A stretch of 64,000 bases of DNA from Tsuneonella deserti (GCF_014644315.1 NZ_BMKL01000001.1:186001-250000), one strand, 5' to 3'. Positions 35,947 to 47,350 are shown, counted from the stretch's first letter. The notes: generated by a model from the letters alone, not told the origin. Program-made: numbers and translations.

Positions 35947-37023
35947 GTGCGAAAGGCGATGTTCGGCTCATTCGACTTTTCGCGCTACGCCATCGACTGG
36001 CCCGAGGCTCTCCACGCCCTGCTCCTGGCCGCTGCAGCTTTGCTGGTGGCGGGTCTTGTCCATCGTGCGGTCTTCTCCGTCGTCACCCGTCTCACCGTGC
36101 GCACGCCTACGCCGGTCGATGGCCTCGTCGCGGAGCAGCTGCGCAAACCAACCCGCTGGGCCGCTGCAGCCATCGGGATCTCGCTGGCGGCCCAGGCGGA
36201 TGCGTGGATCGCCTCGCTGTGGGGCGCGGTAGCGCGGTTCGTCGTCCCGGCGCTGCTCGGCTGGATGGCCTATTGCCTGGTAAAGGCGTTCGCTGCCGCC
36301 CTCGAGTATCGTGCCGAAGCATCGACCGATATCGCCGCCGCGCGCAGCCGCCGGACACGCATCGCAATCCTCTCGCGCACGGCGACGTTCGTGATCGTGT
36401 TCGTGACCGTGGGGCTGGTGCTTTTCCAGCTTCCCGGCGTGCGGCAGGTCGGCGTGACCTTGCTTGCGTCGGCGGGCCTCGCGGCGCTGGCGGTCGGCGC
36501 CGCCGCGCAGCCCGCGCTCAAGTCCCTCATCGCGGGGCTGCAGATGGCGATGACCGAGCCCTTGCGCCTTGGGGACCTGGTGGTGATCGACGGATTCAGC
36601 GGGCGGGTGGAGGAGATCCGCATGAGCTTCGTCGTCGTGCGCATGTGGGACGAGCGGGTGGCGGTCATCCCCACCAGCCGTTTCCTCGAAAACAGCTTCG
36701 AGAACTGGACCCGAGCGAGCGAACTGCTCACCGGTCCAGTCTACCTCCATCTCGATCCGGCGACCGAGGTGGCACCCATCCGCGCCGAGTTCCTGCGCTT
36801 TCTGTCGGAGCAGCCCCATTGGGACCGGCGCACCGGCACGCTCTTCGTCACCGAGGCGCGTGCCGGCTCGATGGAGCTTCGCCTTGCGATGAGCGCGGCG
36901 ACCGTTGGCGACCTGTTCGAGCTGCGCAGCGCGGTGCGCGAGCACATGCTTGACTGGCTGCGGCGCACGATGCCGCAGGCGCTCTTGCACGCGACCGTGA
37001 CGGCGCCGACTCCTGCGGAATAG
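35947..37023 (+). CDS. MscS family mechanosensitive ion channel
   Basis: The product is 358 residues with four or five hydrophobic segments. The pore-lining helix and beta domain read VGVTLLASAGLAALAVGAAAQPALKSLIAGLQMAMTEPLRLGDLVVIDG, followed by GRVEEIRMSFVVVRMWDERVAVIPTSRFLE, the MscS signature. Such channels release solutes after osmotic downshift. The start is GTG at 35947 or ATG at 35959; neither has an ideal ribosome site. It ends six bases from the convergent cdc48 stop, inside the short palindrome TAGCGAGCGCTA. Confidence 0.9.
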   Translation: MRKAMFGSFDFSRYAIDWPEALHALLLAAAALLVAGLVHRAVFSVVTRLTVRTPTPVDGLVAEQLRKPTRWAAAAIGISLAAQADAWIASLWGAVARFVVPALLGWMAYCLVKAFAAALEYRAEASTDIAAARSRRTRIAILSRTATFVIVFVTVGLVLFQLPGVRQVGVTLLASAGLAALAVGAAAQPALKSLIAGLQMAMTEPLRLGDLVVIDGFSGRVEEIRMSFVVVRMWDERVAVIPTSRFLENSFENWTRASELLTGPVYLHLDPATEVAPIRAEFLRFLSEQPHWDRRTGTLFVTEARAGSMELRLAMSAATVGDLFELRSAVREHMLDWLRRTMPQALLHATVTAPTPAE

Positions 37024-37029
37024 CGAGCG

Positions 37030-39375
37030 CTACTTCGAACCCTTGGCGTCGACCGTCGCCGGGGCATGTTTGTGCTCCCGGGTCGATTCCAGCATGCCTT
37101 CGGTGATGAAGCCGATCGACGTGCCGGTTTCCGCCGCGCGCTTCTTAAGCTCGCCGCGCATTTTCTTGTATTCCTCTTCCATGGCGGCGGTCACCGTGGC
37201 GCGCGAATCCTCGAGAGCGGCGGCAAAGTCTGCGGCGGTCACCTGCTGGACGTCGCTGCCGGCTCGCTTGAGCGCCTCGAGGCCTGCACGGCGCACGACA
37301 TCCTCGAGGTCGGCGCCGGTGAACCGTTCGGTGTCACCGGCCACCTTGCCGAGATCGACATCGCCTGAGAGCGGCATGTCGCGTGTATGGATGCCAAGAA
37401 TCCGCTCACGGCCGGCTTTGTCAGGGGTGCCGACGTAAACCAGTTCGTCGAACCGGCCCGGCCGCAGCAGCGCCGGGTCGACAAGCGCGGGGCGATTGGT
37501 CGCACCGATCACCACTACCGACTGCAACTCCTCGAGCCCGTCCATCTCCGCGAGGATCGTATTGACCACGCGCCCCGTCACCGCGGGCTCGCCCTGGCCG
37601 CTGCCGCGCGCCGGAACGAGGCTGTCGATTTCATCGATGAAGATCACGCACGGACTGACCGCGCGGGCGCGCTGGAACAGGCGCGCGATCTGCTGCTCGC
37701 TCTCGCCGTACCACTTGGAGAGCAGGTCCGAGCTTTTCATCGAGATGAAGTTCGCTTCCGCTTCCTTGGCAACCGCCTTGGCGAGCAGCGTCTTGCCGGT
37801 GCCCGGAGGACCATAGAGCAGGAAGCCCTTGGCCGGGCGGATCCCCAATCTCCGGAAGGCGTCCGGGTTCTTGAGCGGAAGCTCGACCCCTTCCTTGAGC
37901 TTGTCGGTGGCCTCGGTAAGCCCGCCGATGTCGCTCCAGCCGACGTTGGGCACCTGCACCATCACTTCACGCATCGCGCTTGGCTGCACGCGCTTCAACG
38001 CCGCCATGAAGTCCTCGCGGGTGACCATCAGATCCTCGAGCACTTCGGTCGGTATCTCGCGCGCGTCGAGGTCGAGCCGCGGCATGATGCGCCGGACCGC
38101 CTCGATCGCCGCTTCGCGCGCCAGCGCGGCGATGTCGGCGCCGACGAAGCCGTGCGTGGTGCGCGAAAGCTCTTCGAGATCGACCTTGTCGCCCAGCGGC
38201 ATGCCGCGGGTATGGATGGCGAGGATTTCGCGCCGGCCTTTCTCGTCCGGCACGCCGATGACGATCTCGCGGTCGAACCGGCCTGGCCGGCGCAGCGCCT
38301 CGTCGATTGCGTCGGGCCGGTTGGTGGCGGCGATGACCACGATGTTCGAGCGCGCCTCGAGCCCGTCCATCAAGGTCAGCAACTGCGCGACTAGGCGCTT
38401 CTCCGCCTCGCCGGCGACCTGGCTGCGCTTGGGCGCGATCGAGTCGATTTCGTCGATGAAGATGATGGCAGGGGAATTCTTGGACGCTTCCTCGAACACC
38501 TCGCGCAGCCGCTTTTCGCTCTCGCCATAGCCCGAACCCATGATCTCGGGTCCGTTGATGGTGATGAAGGTGGCGTCGCTCTCGTTCGCGACCGCCTGGG
38601 CCAGCCGCGTCTTGCCGGTTCCCGGCGGGCCATGCAGCAACACGCCCTTGGGCGGATCGACGCCGAGCCGAGTGAACAATTCGGGATAACGCAGGGGTAG
38701 CTCGACCATCTCGCGCAATTGCTGGATGGTGTCGCCTATCCCGCCGACGTCGTCATAGTTTACCACCGCGCGTCCGTCGCGCAGCTCCTCGAACTCGGCC
38801 CGCAGTTCCACTTCGGTGTTCTCGTCGATGTGGACGATGCCCTTGGGGTTCGTCGACACCACCGTCAGGCGGATCTGGGTGAGGGCATAGGCCGGCGCGT
38901 TGAACATGCGGCGCACTTCGGCGGGCATGTTCTGGACCGGCTGCTGCCCCGTCGTGGCGACGATGTCTCCGGCCACCAGCGGCTTGCGGAAGAAGTTGCG
39001 CTGGAGCGCCTGCGCGGGGCCCTGGAGACGCATCTCGCGCTGCGCCGGGGCAAACACGACCCGGCTGGCGGCACGTGATTCCGCGCGGCGAATGGTGACG
39101 TGCTCGCCCGAACCGGTCTCGGCGTTGCCCCGCTGCAACCCGTCGAGGCGGACAACCTCGAGCGTCTGGTCCTCGTCGTAGGCATGCACGGCGATGGCCG
39201 CGGTAGTGCGCTTGCCGGTGATCTCGATCACGTCGCCCTCGGTGATCCCGAGCGCCTGGAACGCACTGCGCGGCATCCGCGCGATGCCCTGGCCGCTTTC
39301 CTCCTGGCGGGCAGCCGCGACCTGAAGCCGGATCGTCTTGTCGTCTGCTGCCGCCGTGGCATCTGCATCGGCCAT
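37030..39375 (-). CDS. Bacterial Cdc48/p97-type AAA ATPase
   Basis: The product is 781 residues with the full p97 architecture. An N domain of a double-psi barrel plus a four-stranded part covers about 10-190. The D1 AAA module has Walker A GPPGTGKT near 250, Walker [15 protein letters not shown] near 306, and [10 protein letters not shown] arginine fingers. The D2 module has Walker A near 522, Walker [16 protein letters not shown] near 578, and [11 protein letters not shown]. Cdc48 extracts or unfolds ubiquitinated proteins in eukaryotes; bacteria lack ubiquitin, so the substrates here are unknown. The C-terminal tail is basic. It is a single gene, with a leftward terminator upstream shielding it from read-through. 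Confidence 0.93.
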   Translation of the reverse strand: MADADATAAADDKTIRLQVAAARQEESGQGIARMPRSAFQALGITEGDVIEITGKRTTAAIAVHAYDEDQTLEVVRLDGLQRGNAETGSGEHVTIRRAESRAASRVVFAPAQREMRLQGPAQALQRNFFRKPLVAGDIVATTGQQPVQNMPAEVRRMFNAPAYALTQIRLTVVSTNPKGIVHIDENTEVELRAEFEELRDGRAVVNYDDVGGIGDTIQQLREMVELPLRYPELFTRLGVDPPKGVLLHGPPGTGKTRLAQAVANESDATFITINGPEIMGSGYGESEKRLREVFEEASKNSPAIIFIDEIDSIAPKRSQVAGEAEKRLVAQLLTLMDGLEARSNIVVIAATNRPDAIDEALRRPGRFDREIVIGVPDEKGRREILAIHTRGMPLGDKVDLEELSRTTHGFVGADIAALAREAAIEAVRRIMPRLDLDAREIPTEVLEDLMVTREDFMAALKRVQPSAMREVMVQVPNVGWSDIGGLTEATDKLKEGVELPLKNPDAFRRLGIRPAKGFLLYGPPGTGKTLLAKAVAKEAEANFISMKSSDLLSKWYGESEQQIARLFQRARAVSPCVIFIDEIDSLVPARGSGQGEPAVTGRVVNTILAEMDGLEELQSVVVIGATNRPALVDPALLRPGRFDELVYVGTPDKAGRERILGIHTRDMPLSGDVDLGKVAGDTERFTGADLEDVVRRAGLEALKRAGSDVQQVTAADFAAALEDSRATVTAAMEEEYKKMRGELKKRAAETGTSIGFITEGMLESTREHKHAPATVDAKGSK

Positions 39376-39772
39376 CGGTCGGGCCCTCCTGTCGCTTATC
39401 GTTCGTCTTCCCGGAAGCTAGGAAGCCGGGCTCGCTTTGCCAATGAACGAAAGCGCGTTTCGGTGCCGGGTCGGCAACACAGGACGGACGAAAAAAAGGC
39501 CCGGCGGGATGAACCTGCCGGGCCTTGGAAGTCTTTGGGAGAGGATGCCTGAAAGGCCCGCCTGATATGCTGGTAAGGGCATTTTTGTGCAAGTGCGAAA
39601 AAGACATTGAGAGTTGCGCCAAACGCAACGGTCAGCGGCGGTGCTTGTTTTCCCTATAAATTATTCAGGCGTCTGCCATCCCTCGCGGCCCTTTTTGTTG
39701 CACTGCGGCATTGCGCGGCTCGCGCGCGAGGGGCCGTGACAAGAGGCCGCTGGCGTCCTAGAGATCGCCCCG
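39376..39772. other. 397-bp intergenic region between cdc48 and scoA
   Basis: This divergent region holds the cdc48 promoter side, an orphan leftward terminator (39491-39526), a perfect hairpin GTTGCG-CCAAA-CGCAAC (39613-39629) and an AT-rich patch with TATAAATTA near 39655. No convincing protein-coding frame is seen. A leftward small RNA from about 39660 to 39490 would fit these features. Confidence 0.4.
39491..39526 (-). terminator. Leftward intrinsic terminator with no annotated gene before it
   Basis: AAGGCCCGGC (39496-39505) pairs perfectly with GCCGGGCCTT (39517-39526). Read leftward the stem is followed by a run of T (complement of A7 at 39491-39497). It points away from scoA and ends before cdc48 begins. 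Confidence 0.75.
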
Positions 39773-40495
39773 ATGAACAAAATCTACCCCGATGCCGCCG
39801 CTGCCCTCGAAGGCGTTCTCCGCGACGATATGCTGATCGCCAGCGGGGGCTTCGGCCTATGCGGCGTCCCCGAGCGCCTGATCGACGCCATACGCGATAG
39901 CGGGGTCAAAGGCCTGACGTTCTGCTCGAACAATGCCGGCATTGACAACGAGGGCATCGGCAAGCTGCTGCGCACCCGGCAGGTGAGGAAGATGATCTCC
40001 AGCTACGTTGGCGAGAACAAGGAGTTCGAGCGGCAGTACCTGGCGGGAGAGCTCGAGGTGGAGTTCTGCCCGCAGGGAACGCTGGCCGAGCGAATGCGTG
40101 CAGGCGGAGCCGGAATCCCCGGGTTCTACACGCGCACCGGCGTCGGCACGAAAGTCGCCGAGGGCAAGGAAGTGAAGGCCTTCGACGGCGAGGATTACAT
40201 TCTCGAGCGCGGGATCTTCGCCGACCTCGCCATCGTCAAGGCCTGGAAAGCCGACGAGACCGGCAACCTCGTGTTCCGCAAGACGGCGCGCAACTTCAAC
40301 CTGCCGGCCGCCACCTGCGGAAAGGTCTGCGTGGTAGAGGTGGAGGAAGTGGTGCCCGTGGGGAGCCTCGATCCGGACTGCATCCACCTGCCCGGCGTCT
40401 ACGTCCAGCGCATCGTTTCAGGCGCTCCTTACGACAAGAAGATCGAGTTCCGCACCACGCGCGAGCGAACCGCGCAAGAGGCCGCGAACGCTTGA
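39773..40495 (+). CDS. scoA: 3-oxoacid CoA-transferase subunit A
   Basis: The product is 240 residues. It contains LIASGGFGLCGVPERLIDAIRDSG, the CoA-binding FCSNNAGIDNEGIG, and FADLAIVKAWKADETGNLVFRKTARNFN. With subunit B it transfers CoA from succinyl-CoA to acetoacetate or a related 3-oxoacid (ketone body and leucine catabolism). Unusually, the B subunit is not the next gene: a HAD-like lipoprotein gene lies between them, and its TTG start overlaps the scoA stop. Confidence 0.95.
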   Translation: MNKIYPDAAAALEGVLRDDMLIASGGFGLCGVPERLIDAIRDSGVKGLTFCSNNAGIDNEGIGKLLRTRQVRKMISSYVGENKEFERQYLAGELEVEFCPQGTLAERMRAGGAGIPGFYTRTGVGTKVAEGKEVKAFDGEDYILERGIFADLAIVKAWKADETGNLVFRKTARNFNLPAATCGKVCVVEVEEVVPVGSLDPDCIHLPGVYVQRIVSGAPYDKKIEFRTTRERTAQEAANA

Positions 40496-41379
40496 AGTGC
40501 GCGCCACGCCTTGGCCTGGCGGCGTCGGCTCTCGCCGCATTGCCCGCCTTGTCAGGGTGCGTCGCAGCGGCGCTGCCGGCGATTGCCGCCACCGGCGTCA
40601 TCGGCATGCGGCCAAGCGTTCACGGCGATGAAGGGGGCGGGAGCCGAGCTGCGGAAGAGGGCGGTCAATCCGGCAGCGCGATGCAGGATTCGACGGCTGG
40701 CAAATCAGTCGGTGCGGACCGTGCGGCACACTCTACCCCTGGCGATGCGCTACAAGGCAGGACGATCGAGCAGCTTGTCGCCGCCTTGCCTCCGCCCCCG
40801 GTCACCCCACCCGCTCCGTCCGCGGAATCTGGCGGATATACCAGCTTCCTCGACTTCGCGGCCCAGCAGGGGGCACTCCCGCCGGCGGGCAACGAGCGCC
40901 GCTCGGCGCTGCTCGCTACAAGAGGGTCGCTGGAGCCGGTCACCAGCGAATGTTCAATCCATCCCGCTGCGGTGGTTATCGATCTCGATCCCGGCTCGGC
41001 CCTGCTCGACCCCTCGGTCGCCATACGCGGCGACCGGGCATTGGCTTCGGGGCTGGCAGCCCTCCGCGCGCAAGGCGTTACGATCGGCTGGATCACCGGA
41101 AACTCCGCCGACCGGGCGGGCGACGTCCGCCAGGCGCTCGCCGCCTCTGGCCTCGATCCCGCAGGTCACGACGAACTGGTGCTGTTGCGCTATCCGCGGG
41201 AGCGCAAGCAGACCCGTCGCGAGGATCTGGCAAAGGTCTTCTGCATCGTCGCCATCGCCGGAGACGAGCGCAGCGATTTCGACGAGTTGTTCCAGTACCT
41301 TAAAGACCCGGCGCTTGCCGCGCCGCTCGAAAAGTTGATCGGGGCCGGCTGGTTCCTGATCCCTCAACCGCTGACCTGA
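40492..41379 (+). CDS. HAD-like lipoprotein inserted between scoA and scoB
   Basis: The product is 295 residues if started at the TTG that overlaps the scoA stop (TTGA). It begins with a signal sequence ending in the lipobox ALSGC (Cys near 23). A low-complexity Pro/Ser/Ala linker runs to about residue 110. The C-terminal part resembles a HAD phosphatase: VVIDLDPGSALLD (Asp164, Asp166) as motif I, GWITGNSADRAGDV as motif II and AGDERSDFDELF as motif IV. It would be a periplasm-facing, lipid-anchored phosphatase or degenerate relative, possibly acid-phosphatase type; the substrate is unknown. No link to CoA transfer is obvious beyond gene order. The start codon is uncertain. Confidence 0.7.
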   Translation: MKCAPRLGLAASALAALPALSGCVAAALPAIAATGVIGMRPSVHGDEGGGSRAAEEGGQSGSAMQDSTAGKSVGADRAAHSTPGDALQGRTIEQLVAALPPPPVTPPAPSAESGGYTSFLDFAAQQGALPPAGNERRSALLATRGSLEPVTSECSIHPAAVVIDLDPGSALLDPSVAIRGDRALASGLAALRAQGVTIGWITGNSADRAGDVRQALAASGLDPAGHDELVLLRYPRERKQTRREDLAKVFCIVAIAGDERSDFDELFQYLKDPALAAPLEKLIGAGWFLIPQPLT

Positions 41380-41392
41380 AGGATAGATTCCC

Positions 41393-42040
41393 ATGCCCTG
41401 GACCCGTGACGAAATGGCCGCCCGCGCCGCGCGCGAACTGAGGGACGGCTACTACGTCAACCTCGGCATCGGCATTCCGACCCTGGTCGCCAACCACATC
41501 CCGGAAGGAATGCAGGTCACGCTGCAGAGCGAGAATGGAATGCTCGGCATCGGACCGTTCCCTTACGACGACGAGGTGGACCCCGATCTCATCAACGCAG
41601 GCAAGCAGACCATCAGCGAGCTGCCGCACAGCGCCTATTTCGACAGCGCGCAGAGCTTCGCGATGATCCGCGGCGGGCATATCGACCTTACGGTGCTCGG
41701 CGCGATGGAAGTGAGCGAGCGGGGCGATATCGCCAACTGGATGATCCCCGGCAAGATGATCAAGGGCATGGGCGGGGCGATGGACCTCGTCGCCGGGGTC
41801 AAGAAGATCATCGTGGTGATGGAGCACACCGCCAAGGATGGCAGCCCCAAGTTCATCCCCGAATGCACCCTTCCGCTGACGGGCAGGAACGTGATCGACA
41901 TGATCGTCACGGATCTCGCCGTGTTCCAGCGCCCCGATCATTCCAGCCCGTTCCGGCTGGTCGAACTGGCGCCCGGAGTCTCCGCTGAAGAGATCGCCGC
42001 CAAGACAACCGCTCGTTACGAGGAGGCCGTGACCGCATGA
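41393..42040 (+). CDS. scoB: 3-oxoacid CoA-transferase subunit B
   Basis: The product is 215 residues. The catalytic Glu47 lies in [12 protein letters not shown], the site that forms the covalent CoA thioester. Other landmarks are [52 protein letters not shown] and [24 protein letters not shown] precedes the ATG. Its stop overlaps the next gene's start (ATGA). Confidence 0.96.
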   Translation: MPWTRDEMAARAARELRDGYYVNLGIGIPTLVANHIPEGMQVTLQSENGMLGIGPFPYDDEVDPDLINAGKQTISELPHSAYFDSAQSFAMIRGGHIDLTVLGAMEVSERGDIANWMIPGKMIKGMGGAMDLVAGVKKIIVVMEHTAKDGSPKFIPECTLPLTGRNVIDMIVTDLAVFQRPDHSSPFRLVELAPGVSAEEIAAKTTARYEEAVTA

Positions 42041-43167
42041 ACAACGCAGTCTGCCGGATGACCGGGGCGGAATTCCCGCTGTTCGCATTCAGCCACTGCC
42101 GCGACGTGGTCGCCGCGGTCAGCAAGGCGGGCGGTTTCGGCGTCCTCGGCGCGACGCGCTTCTCGCCCGAGCAGCTCGAGGAAGAGCTGGCCTGGATCGA
42201 CGCGCATGTCGACGGCGCTCCTTACGGCGTTGATGTGATCGTGCCCGAAACCATCGATCCGCGCGTCGCCGGGATGACCGACAACGCCACCCGGGCCGCT
42301 GCGATCGACCCGAAGTATGCCGAATTCGCCGCCGACCTGCTGGCGCAATTCGGCGTAGAGGCCAATCGCTCGGTTGCGCCATTGCGGGAACGGATGGGCA
42401 TCACGCCCGAAAACGGCCTAGCGCTGATGGAAGTGGCCTTCCGGCACCCGATCAAGCTGATCGCCAATGCGCTGGGCATCGCGCCCGCGGCGATGATCGC
42501 CGAAGGCAAGAAGCGCGGTGTCCCGGTCGCCGCGCTGGTCGGGGCAAAGGAACACGCGATCCGCCAGGCGGAGGCGGGGGTGGACATCATCGTCGCGCAA
42601 GGCGGCGAGGCCGGCGGGCACTGCGGTGAGGTCTCCACCTTGGTGCTGATCCCCGAAGTCGTTCGGGCGCTGCGCGGCGCGGGTTACGACACTCCTGTCC
42701 TGGCCGCTGGCGGGATCATGACCGGGAGCCAGATGGCGGCGATGATGGCGGCGGGCGCGGATGGCGCATGGACCGGCAGCGTCTGGCTTGCGACGCCCGA
42801 GAGCGAAACGAGCGAGGCCTTCCGTGAAAAGATGGTCAGCGCGCGCAGCCGCGATACGGTCCGTTCGCGGAGCCGCACCGGCAAGCCCGCGCGCCAGCTC
42901 AAGACCGCCTGGCACGAAGCGTGGGACGCGCCGGACGGCCCTGGCGCCCTGCCGATGCCATTGATGGGCATGGTTTCTGAACCGGCCTTTGCGCGGATCG
43001 AGCGGGCCGCGGAAACCGGAAATGCCGAGGCACGGGCGCTCGTCAGCTACTTCGTCGGCCAGGGTGTCGGCCTCGTCGAGGAAGTCCGCCCCGCGCGCGC
43101 GGTCGTCCAGGCTTTCAGGGAAGAGTATGTCGAGGCGATCGAGCGGCTCAACGGATCATTGAGCTGA
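42037..43167 (+). CDS. Nitronate monooxygenase family FMN enzyme
   Basis: The product is 376 residues, a TIM-barrel flavoprotein. Motifs include [22 protein letters not shown] near the N-terminus, [29 protein letters not shown] (the catalytic His region) and [33 protein letters not shown]. The family oxidises propionate-3-nitronate and other nitroalkanes to nitrite and aldehydes; related members are enoyl reductases or dehydrogenases. It overlaps scoB by four bases, so it is translated with the CoA-transferase. That suggests a catabolic rather than purely detoxifying role. Confidence 0.9.
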   Translation: MNNAVCRMTGAEFPLFAFSHCRDVVAAVSKAGGFGVLGATRFSPEQLEEELAWIDAHVDGAPYGVDVIVPETIDPRVAGMTDNATRAAAIDPKYAEFAADLLAQFGVEANRSVAPLRERMGITPENGLALMEVAFRHPIKLIANALGIAPAAMIAEGKKRGVPVAALVGAKEHAIRQAEAGVDIIVAQGGEAGGHCGEVSTLVLIPEVVRALRGAGYDTPVLAAGGIMTGSQMAAMMAAGADGAWTGSVWLATPESETSEAFREKMVSARSRDTVRSRSRTGKPARQLKTAWHEAWDAPDGPGALPMPLMGMVSEPAFARIERAAETGNAEARALVSYFVGQGVGLVEEVRPARAVVQAFREEYVEAIERLNGSLS

Positions 43168-43198
43168 ACGAGCCGCGCCTGCCCGCAAGGTCCCCCGG

Positions 43199-44470
43199 AT
43201 GAGCCGCCTCCGCCGCCATTCTCCCGCGCTGGCGCTGACTATCCTCACGATGATCGGCACGATCGGGTTCATCGACCGGATCGTCGTCAACGCGCTGGTC
43301 GAGCCTCTCAAGGCCGAATTCGGCCTGAGCGACGCGCAGATCGGTCTGCTCGGGCTGGCCTACTCGGCGCTCAACATCGTCATCGGTGTGGGCATAGCGC
43401 GGCTGGCGGAGCATCGGCGGCGGCTGACGCTGACCACCATCGGCACGCTGCTGTGGTCGGCGGCGGCAACTGCCAGCGGCTTCGTCCAGGGATGGCACCA
43501 GCTTCTCGCCGCGCGGATCGCGGTTGGGGTCGGCGAGGCGGTTGGCCTGCCTGCGAACCAGTCGGTCATCTCGGACTATTACCCGCCCCACCGCCGCGCG
43601 AGCGCGATGTCCATTCTCCTGCTCGCGGCCCCGCTTGGGGCTTTCATCGGGCTTGGCCTCGGCGGGTTCGTCGCCCAGACCTGGGGTTGGCGCTGGGCAT
43701 TCATCGTGACCGGCCTGCCTGGGATCGTGCTGGCACTGTTGGTCTGGCTGTTCGTCAAGGAGCCGCCGCGCGGTGCGCACGACGGGGAGATCGATCACGC
43801 GGTGCCGCCCGTTCGCGCAGTTCTCGGCCGCCTGCTCGCGCTGCGCAGCGCACGGCACCTCATCATGGGTTCGGCTCTTGCCTCACTCGTGGGCTTCGGC
43901 CTGATCGCGTTTCTCTCTGCCCTGATGACCAGGCGGTTCGGATTGCCGGTAGGGGAGGCCGGGCTGGTCACCGCACTGATCGCGAGCTTCCCCGCGGCGC
44001 TTTCCGTCGGCCTTGGCGGGACGATCGCCGACCGGCTCGCTCCACGCCTGAAGTCCGCCCATGCGCTGTTTCCCGGCATATGCCTGCTGGTGGCCGCCCC
44101 GCTTTACGTGATCGCGATGACCCGCGGGGACCTGGCCGTGTTCGTCGTGTTCACTGCGCTTTCGACACTCATGCAGTTCACCTTCCTCGGCCCCACGGCC
44201 GGATCCTTGCAGAACATGCTTCATCCGCGGATGCGCGCCACCGGGCACGCCTTCACGAACATCTTCGGCGGACTGGTCGGCGGCCTGGGGCCGGTGCTGG
44301 TGGGCTGGCTGAGCGACGAGCTGGCGAGCGCGGGCTACCCAAGCGACATCGCGCTCGGTTACGCGATGGCGGGCGCAGGGCTGATTTCACTCTGGGCGGC
44401 GGCGCATTACCTGCTCGCCGCCCGTACGATCGATAAGGATCTGGCGCGGGCGCGCGAAGGCCCGGCCTGA
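43199..44470 (+). CDS. Major facilitator superfamily transporter
   Basis: The product is 423 residues with 12 predicted helices. Features are LTILTMIGTIGFIDRIVVNALVEPLKAEFGLSDAQIGLLG at the N-terminus, GVGEAVGLPANQSVISDYYPPHRRASAM in the first half and GPTAGSLQNMLHPRMRATGHAFTNIFGGLVGGLGP in the second. This resembles the spinster-like/hexuronate group often next to catabolic genes in sphingomonads. It probably imports an acid fed into the CoA-transferase and monooxygenase pathway, but the substrate is unknown. AAGGTCCCCCGG precedes the ATG. Its stop lies in a CCGGCCT-GAGG-AGGCCGG hairpin (44462-44479) facing metK. Confidence 0.88.
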   Translation: MSRLRRHSPALALTILTMIGTIGFIDRIVVNALVEPLKAEFGLSDAQIGLLGLAYSALNIVIGVGIARLAEHRRRLTLTTIGTLLWSAAATASGFVQGWHQLLAARIAVGVGEAVGLPANQSVISDYYPPHRRASAMSILLLAAPLGAFIGLGLGGFVAQTWGWRWAFIVTGLPGIVLALLVWLFVKEPPRGAHDGEIDHAVPPVRAVLGRLLALRSARHLIMGSALASLVGFGLIAFLSALMTRRFGLPVGEAGLVTALIASFPAALSVGLGGTIADRLAPRLKSAHALFPGICLLVAAPLYVIAMTRGDLAVFVVFTALSTLMQFTFLGPTAGSLQNMLHPRMRATGHAFTNIFGGLVGGLGPVLVGWLSDELASAGYPSDIALGYAMAGAGLISLWAAAHYLLAARTIDKDLARAREGPA

Positions 44471-44480
44471 GGAGGCCGGA

Positions 44481-45698
<1,218 letters not shown>

Positions 45699-45750
45699 GG
45701 ACTGGATATCCCGATATAAGGAAAGCTTTATATGTGAATTCGCCCGAGCC

Positions 45751-47328
45751 CTAGCCGCCGCGCCGACGCCTGACAAGGCCCGCGACGGCGAGGACGGCGA
45801 GCGCCCAGGCCAGTGAAAGCAGGTTGCCTGCCATCGCAAACAGGGTCGGCGGAAGAGCGCGGGGAACGAAGCCGTCGATGCGCCCGGGAAGGTGGCTCTG
45901 GCCCAGGTGAGCGCGCACCACGCCGTGCGCATCGATTACCGCGCTGATGCCGTTCACCGTCGCGCGCAGGACCGGCAATCCTTCCTCGATGGCCCGCATC
46001 CGCGCCTGGCCCAGGTGCTGGGGCGGCCCGAACCGGCCGAACCAGCCGTCGTTTGATGGATTGAAGATGTAGTCCGGCCGGTTGGAGCGATCGACCACCT
46101 GCCCGGCAAAGGTTATTTCGTAGCAGATCTGCATGCCTGCCCGTCCGTAGGAGCCCAGATCGATCGTGCGCGGGCCCGGACCGGGGAGGAAATCGATGCT
46201 TCCCGCCACCAGCCGCGTGGCGCCCAGGGGCTCGAGCAGCCAGCGCAAAGCGAGGTATTCGCCGTACGGGACGAGGTGCGCCTTGCGGTAACTGCCGACG
46301 ATTTCACCCTGCGCGTCGAGCGCGGTGACGACGTTGTACGCGCCGACCGCGCGTCCGTCCCCGATCTGCAAGTCGACGGCCCCGGTAAGCAGCAGGCTTC
46401 CCGTCCCGATCGTCTGTCCGATGCGGGTGCGCGCGAACTTCGGATCGGCCCCGGCGGTGGTAGAGAGATAGTACGAGCGGGGGTACCCGTCCCGCAGGTA
46501 GTCCGGCAGGCCGGATTCAGGCCACAGTACCAGCCGCTCCCCGCTGTCCCGCCGCGGCGCGGTGGCAGCGGCGAGCTCGAGGAAATGCGCTTCATAGAGA
46601 TCCGGCCGGTCGAGCTCGTCCTGGAGAAAGCCGGGCTGGATCAGCGTCAGCGCCAGCGCGCCGCGCCGTTCGGCGGGGGCGGGCAGGTACATCCCGGCGC
46701 CTACCAGCGCCAGCACCGCCAGGGCACGCCACCAGGCCCCCACGCTGAGCAGGGCCGCAAGCCCGCCGGCGATCAACACGGCCAATCCCGACAGCGCGTA
46801 AGTCCCCAGCCAGGGCAGGAGTGCGGCGAGGCCGGGCCGGTCGAACGGCCCCAGCAGCGTGAGCCCGAAGGGATCCCACGCGTATCCGGTGAACACCCAG
46901 CTCCTCAGCCATTCCGAGAGCGTCCATGCCGCGCCGAGCGCCAAGGCCAGGGGGACCGCGCGGGTTCCCCCGACCGCCCGCGCCATCGCCGCGCCGAGGG
47001 CCGGATAGACCGCGAGGTATACCGCCAGCAAAGGCACCGCGGCCCACCCGAGCGCGGCGGGCATGTTCGCCTGGAACGTGAACGCAGTCGCGATCCAGTT
47101 GTTGGCGAAAGTGAAGTGGGCAATGCCGAACAGCCAACCGAGCCACGCGGCCTGCCGCCAGCCCGTCGTGCGGGCAAGCAGCACTGCAAGGCCCGCCATT
47201 CCAAGGAGGGCAAGCGGCCACAGGCCGAGCGGGGGAAAGCCCAGCGCGGCAACCAGCCCCGCGCCAAGCGCGCCAAGCCGTGGATGGGCTACGAAGGCCC
47301 GACCGGAAGAAGCCAGTACCGTGCGCAC
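45751..47328 (-). CDS. lnt: Apolipoprotein N-acyltransferase
   Basis: The product is 525 residues. It adds the third acyl chain to lipoproteins at the inner membrane. Six to eight N-terminal helices precede a periplasmic nitrilase-like domain that holds the Glu-Lys-Cys triad: [23 protein letters not shown] and MQICYEITF. Lnt shares a probable transcript with the DUF4167 gene upstream (22 bp) and metK downstream (52 bp). Several lipoproteins in this window are its likely substrates. Confidence 0.96.
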   Translation of the reverse strand: MRTVLASSGRAFVAHPRLGALGAGLVAALGFPPLGLWPLALLGMAGLAVLLARTTGWRQAAWLGWLFGIAHFTFANNWIATAFTFQANMPAALGWAAVPLLAVYLAVYPALGAAMARAVGGTRAVPLALALGAAWTLSEWLRSWVFTGYAWDPFGLTLLGPFDRPGLAALLPWLGTYALSGLAVLIAGGLAALLSVGAWWRALAVLALVGAGMYLPAPAERRGALALTLIQPGFLQDELDRPDLYEAHFLELAAATAPRRDSGERLVLWPESGLPDYLRDGYPRSYYLSTTAGADPKFARTRIGQTIGTGSLLLTGAVDLQIGDGRAVGAYNVVTALDAQGEIVGSYRKAHLVPYGEYLALRWLLEPLGATRLVAGSIDFLPGPGPRTIDLGSYGRAGMQICYEITFAGQVVDRSNRPDYIFNPSNDGWFGRFGPPQHLGQARMRAIEEGLPVLRATVNGISAVIDAHGVVRAHLGQSHLPGRIDGFVPRALPPTLFAMAGNLLSLAWALAVLAVAGLVRRRRGG

Positions 47329-47350
47329 TCCGGTGCGCGCTCGCCTGCGA

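Noticed and set aside
39600..39660. Protein-coding leftward frame in the cdc48-scoA gap
   Set aside because: The frame passes through the terminator and into cdc48 in another phase without a start signal. A small RNA is the simpler reading.
45699..45750. SAM riboswitch before metK
   Set aside because: The leader is only 52 bases and shows none of the conserved segments of the SAM-II or SAM/SAH classes. Only palindromes are reported.
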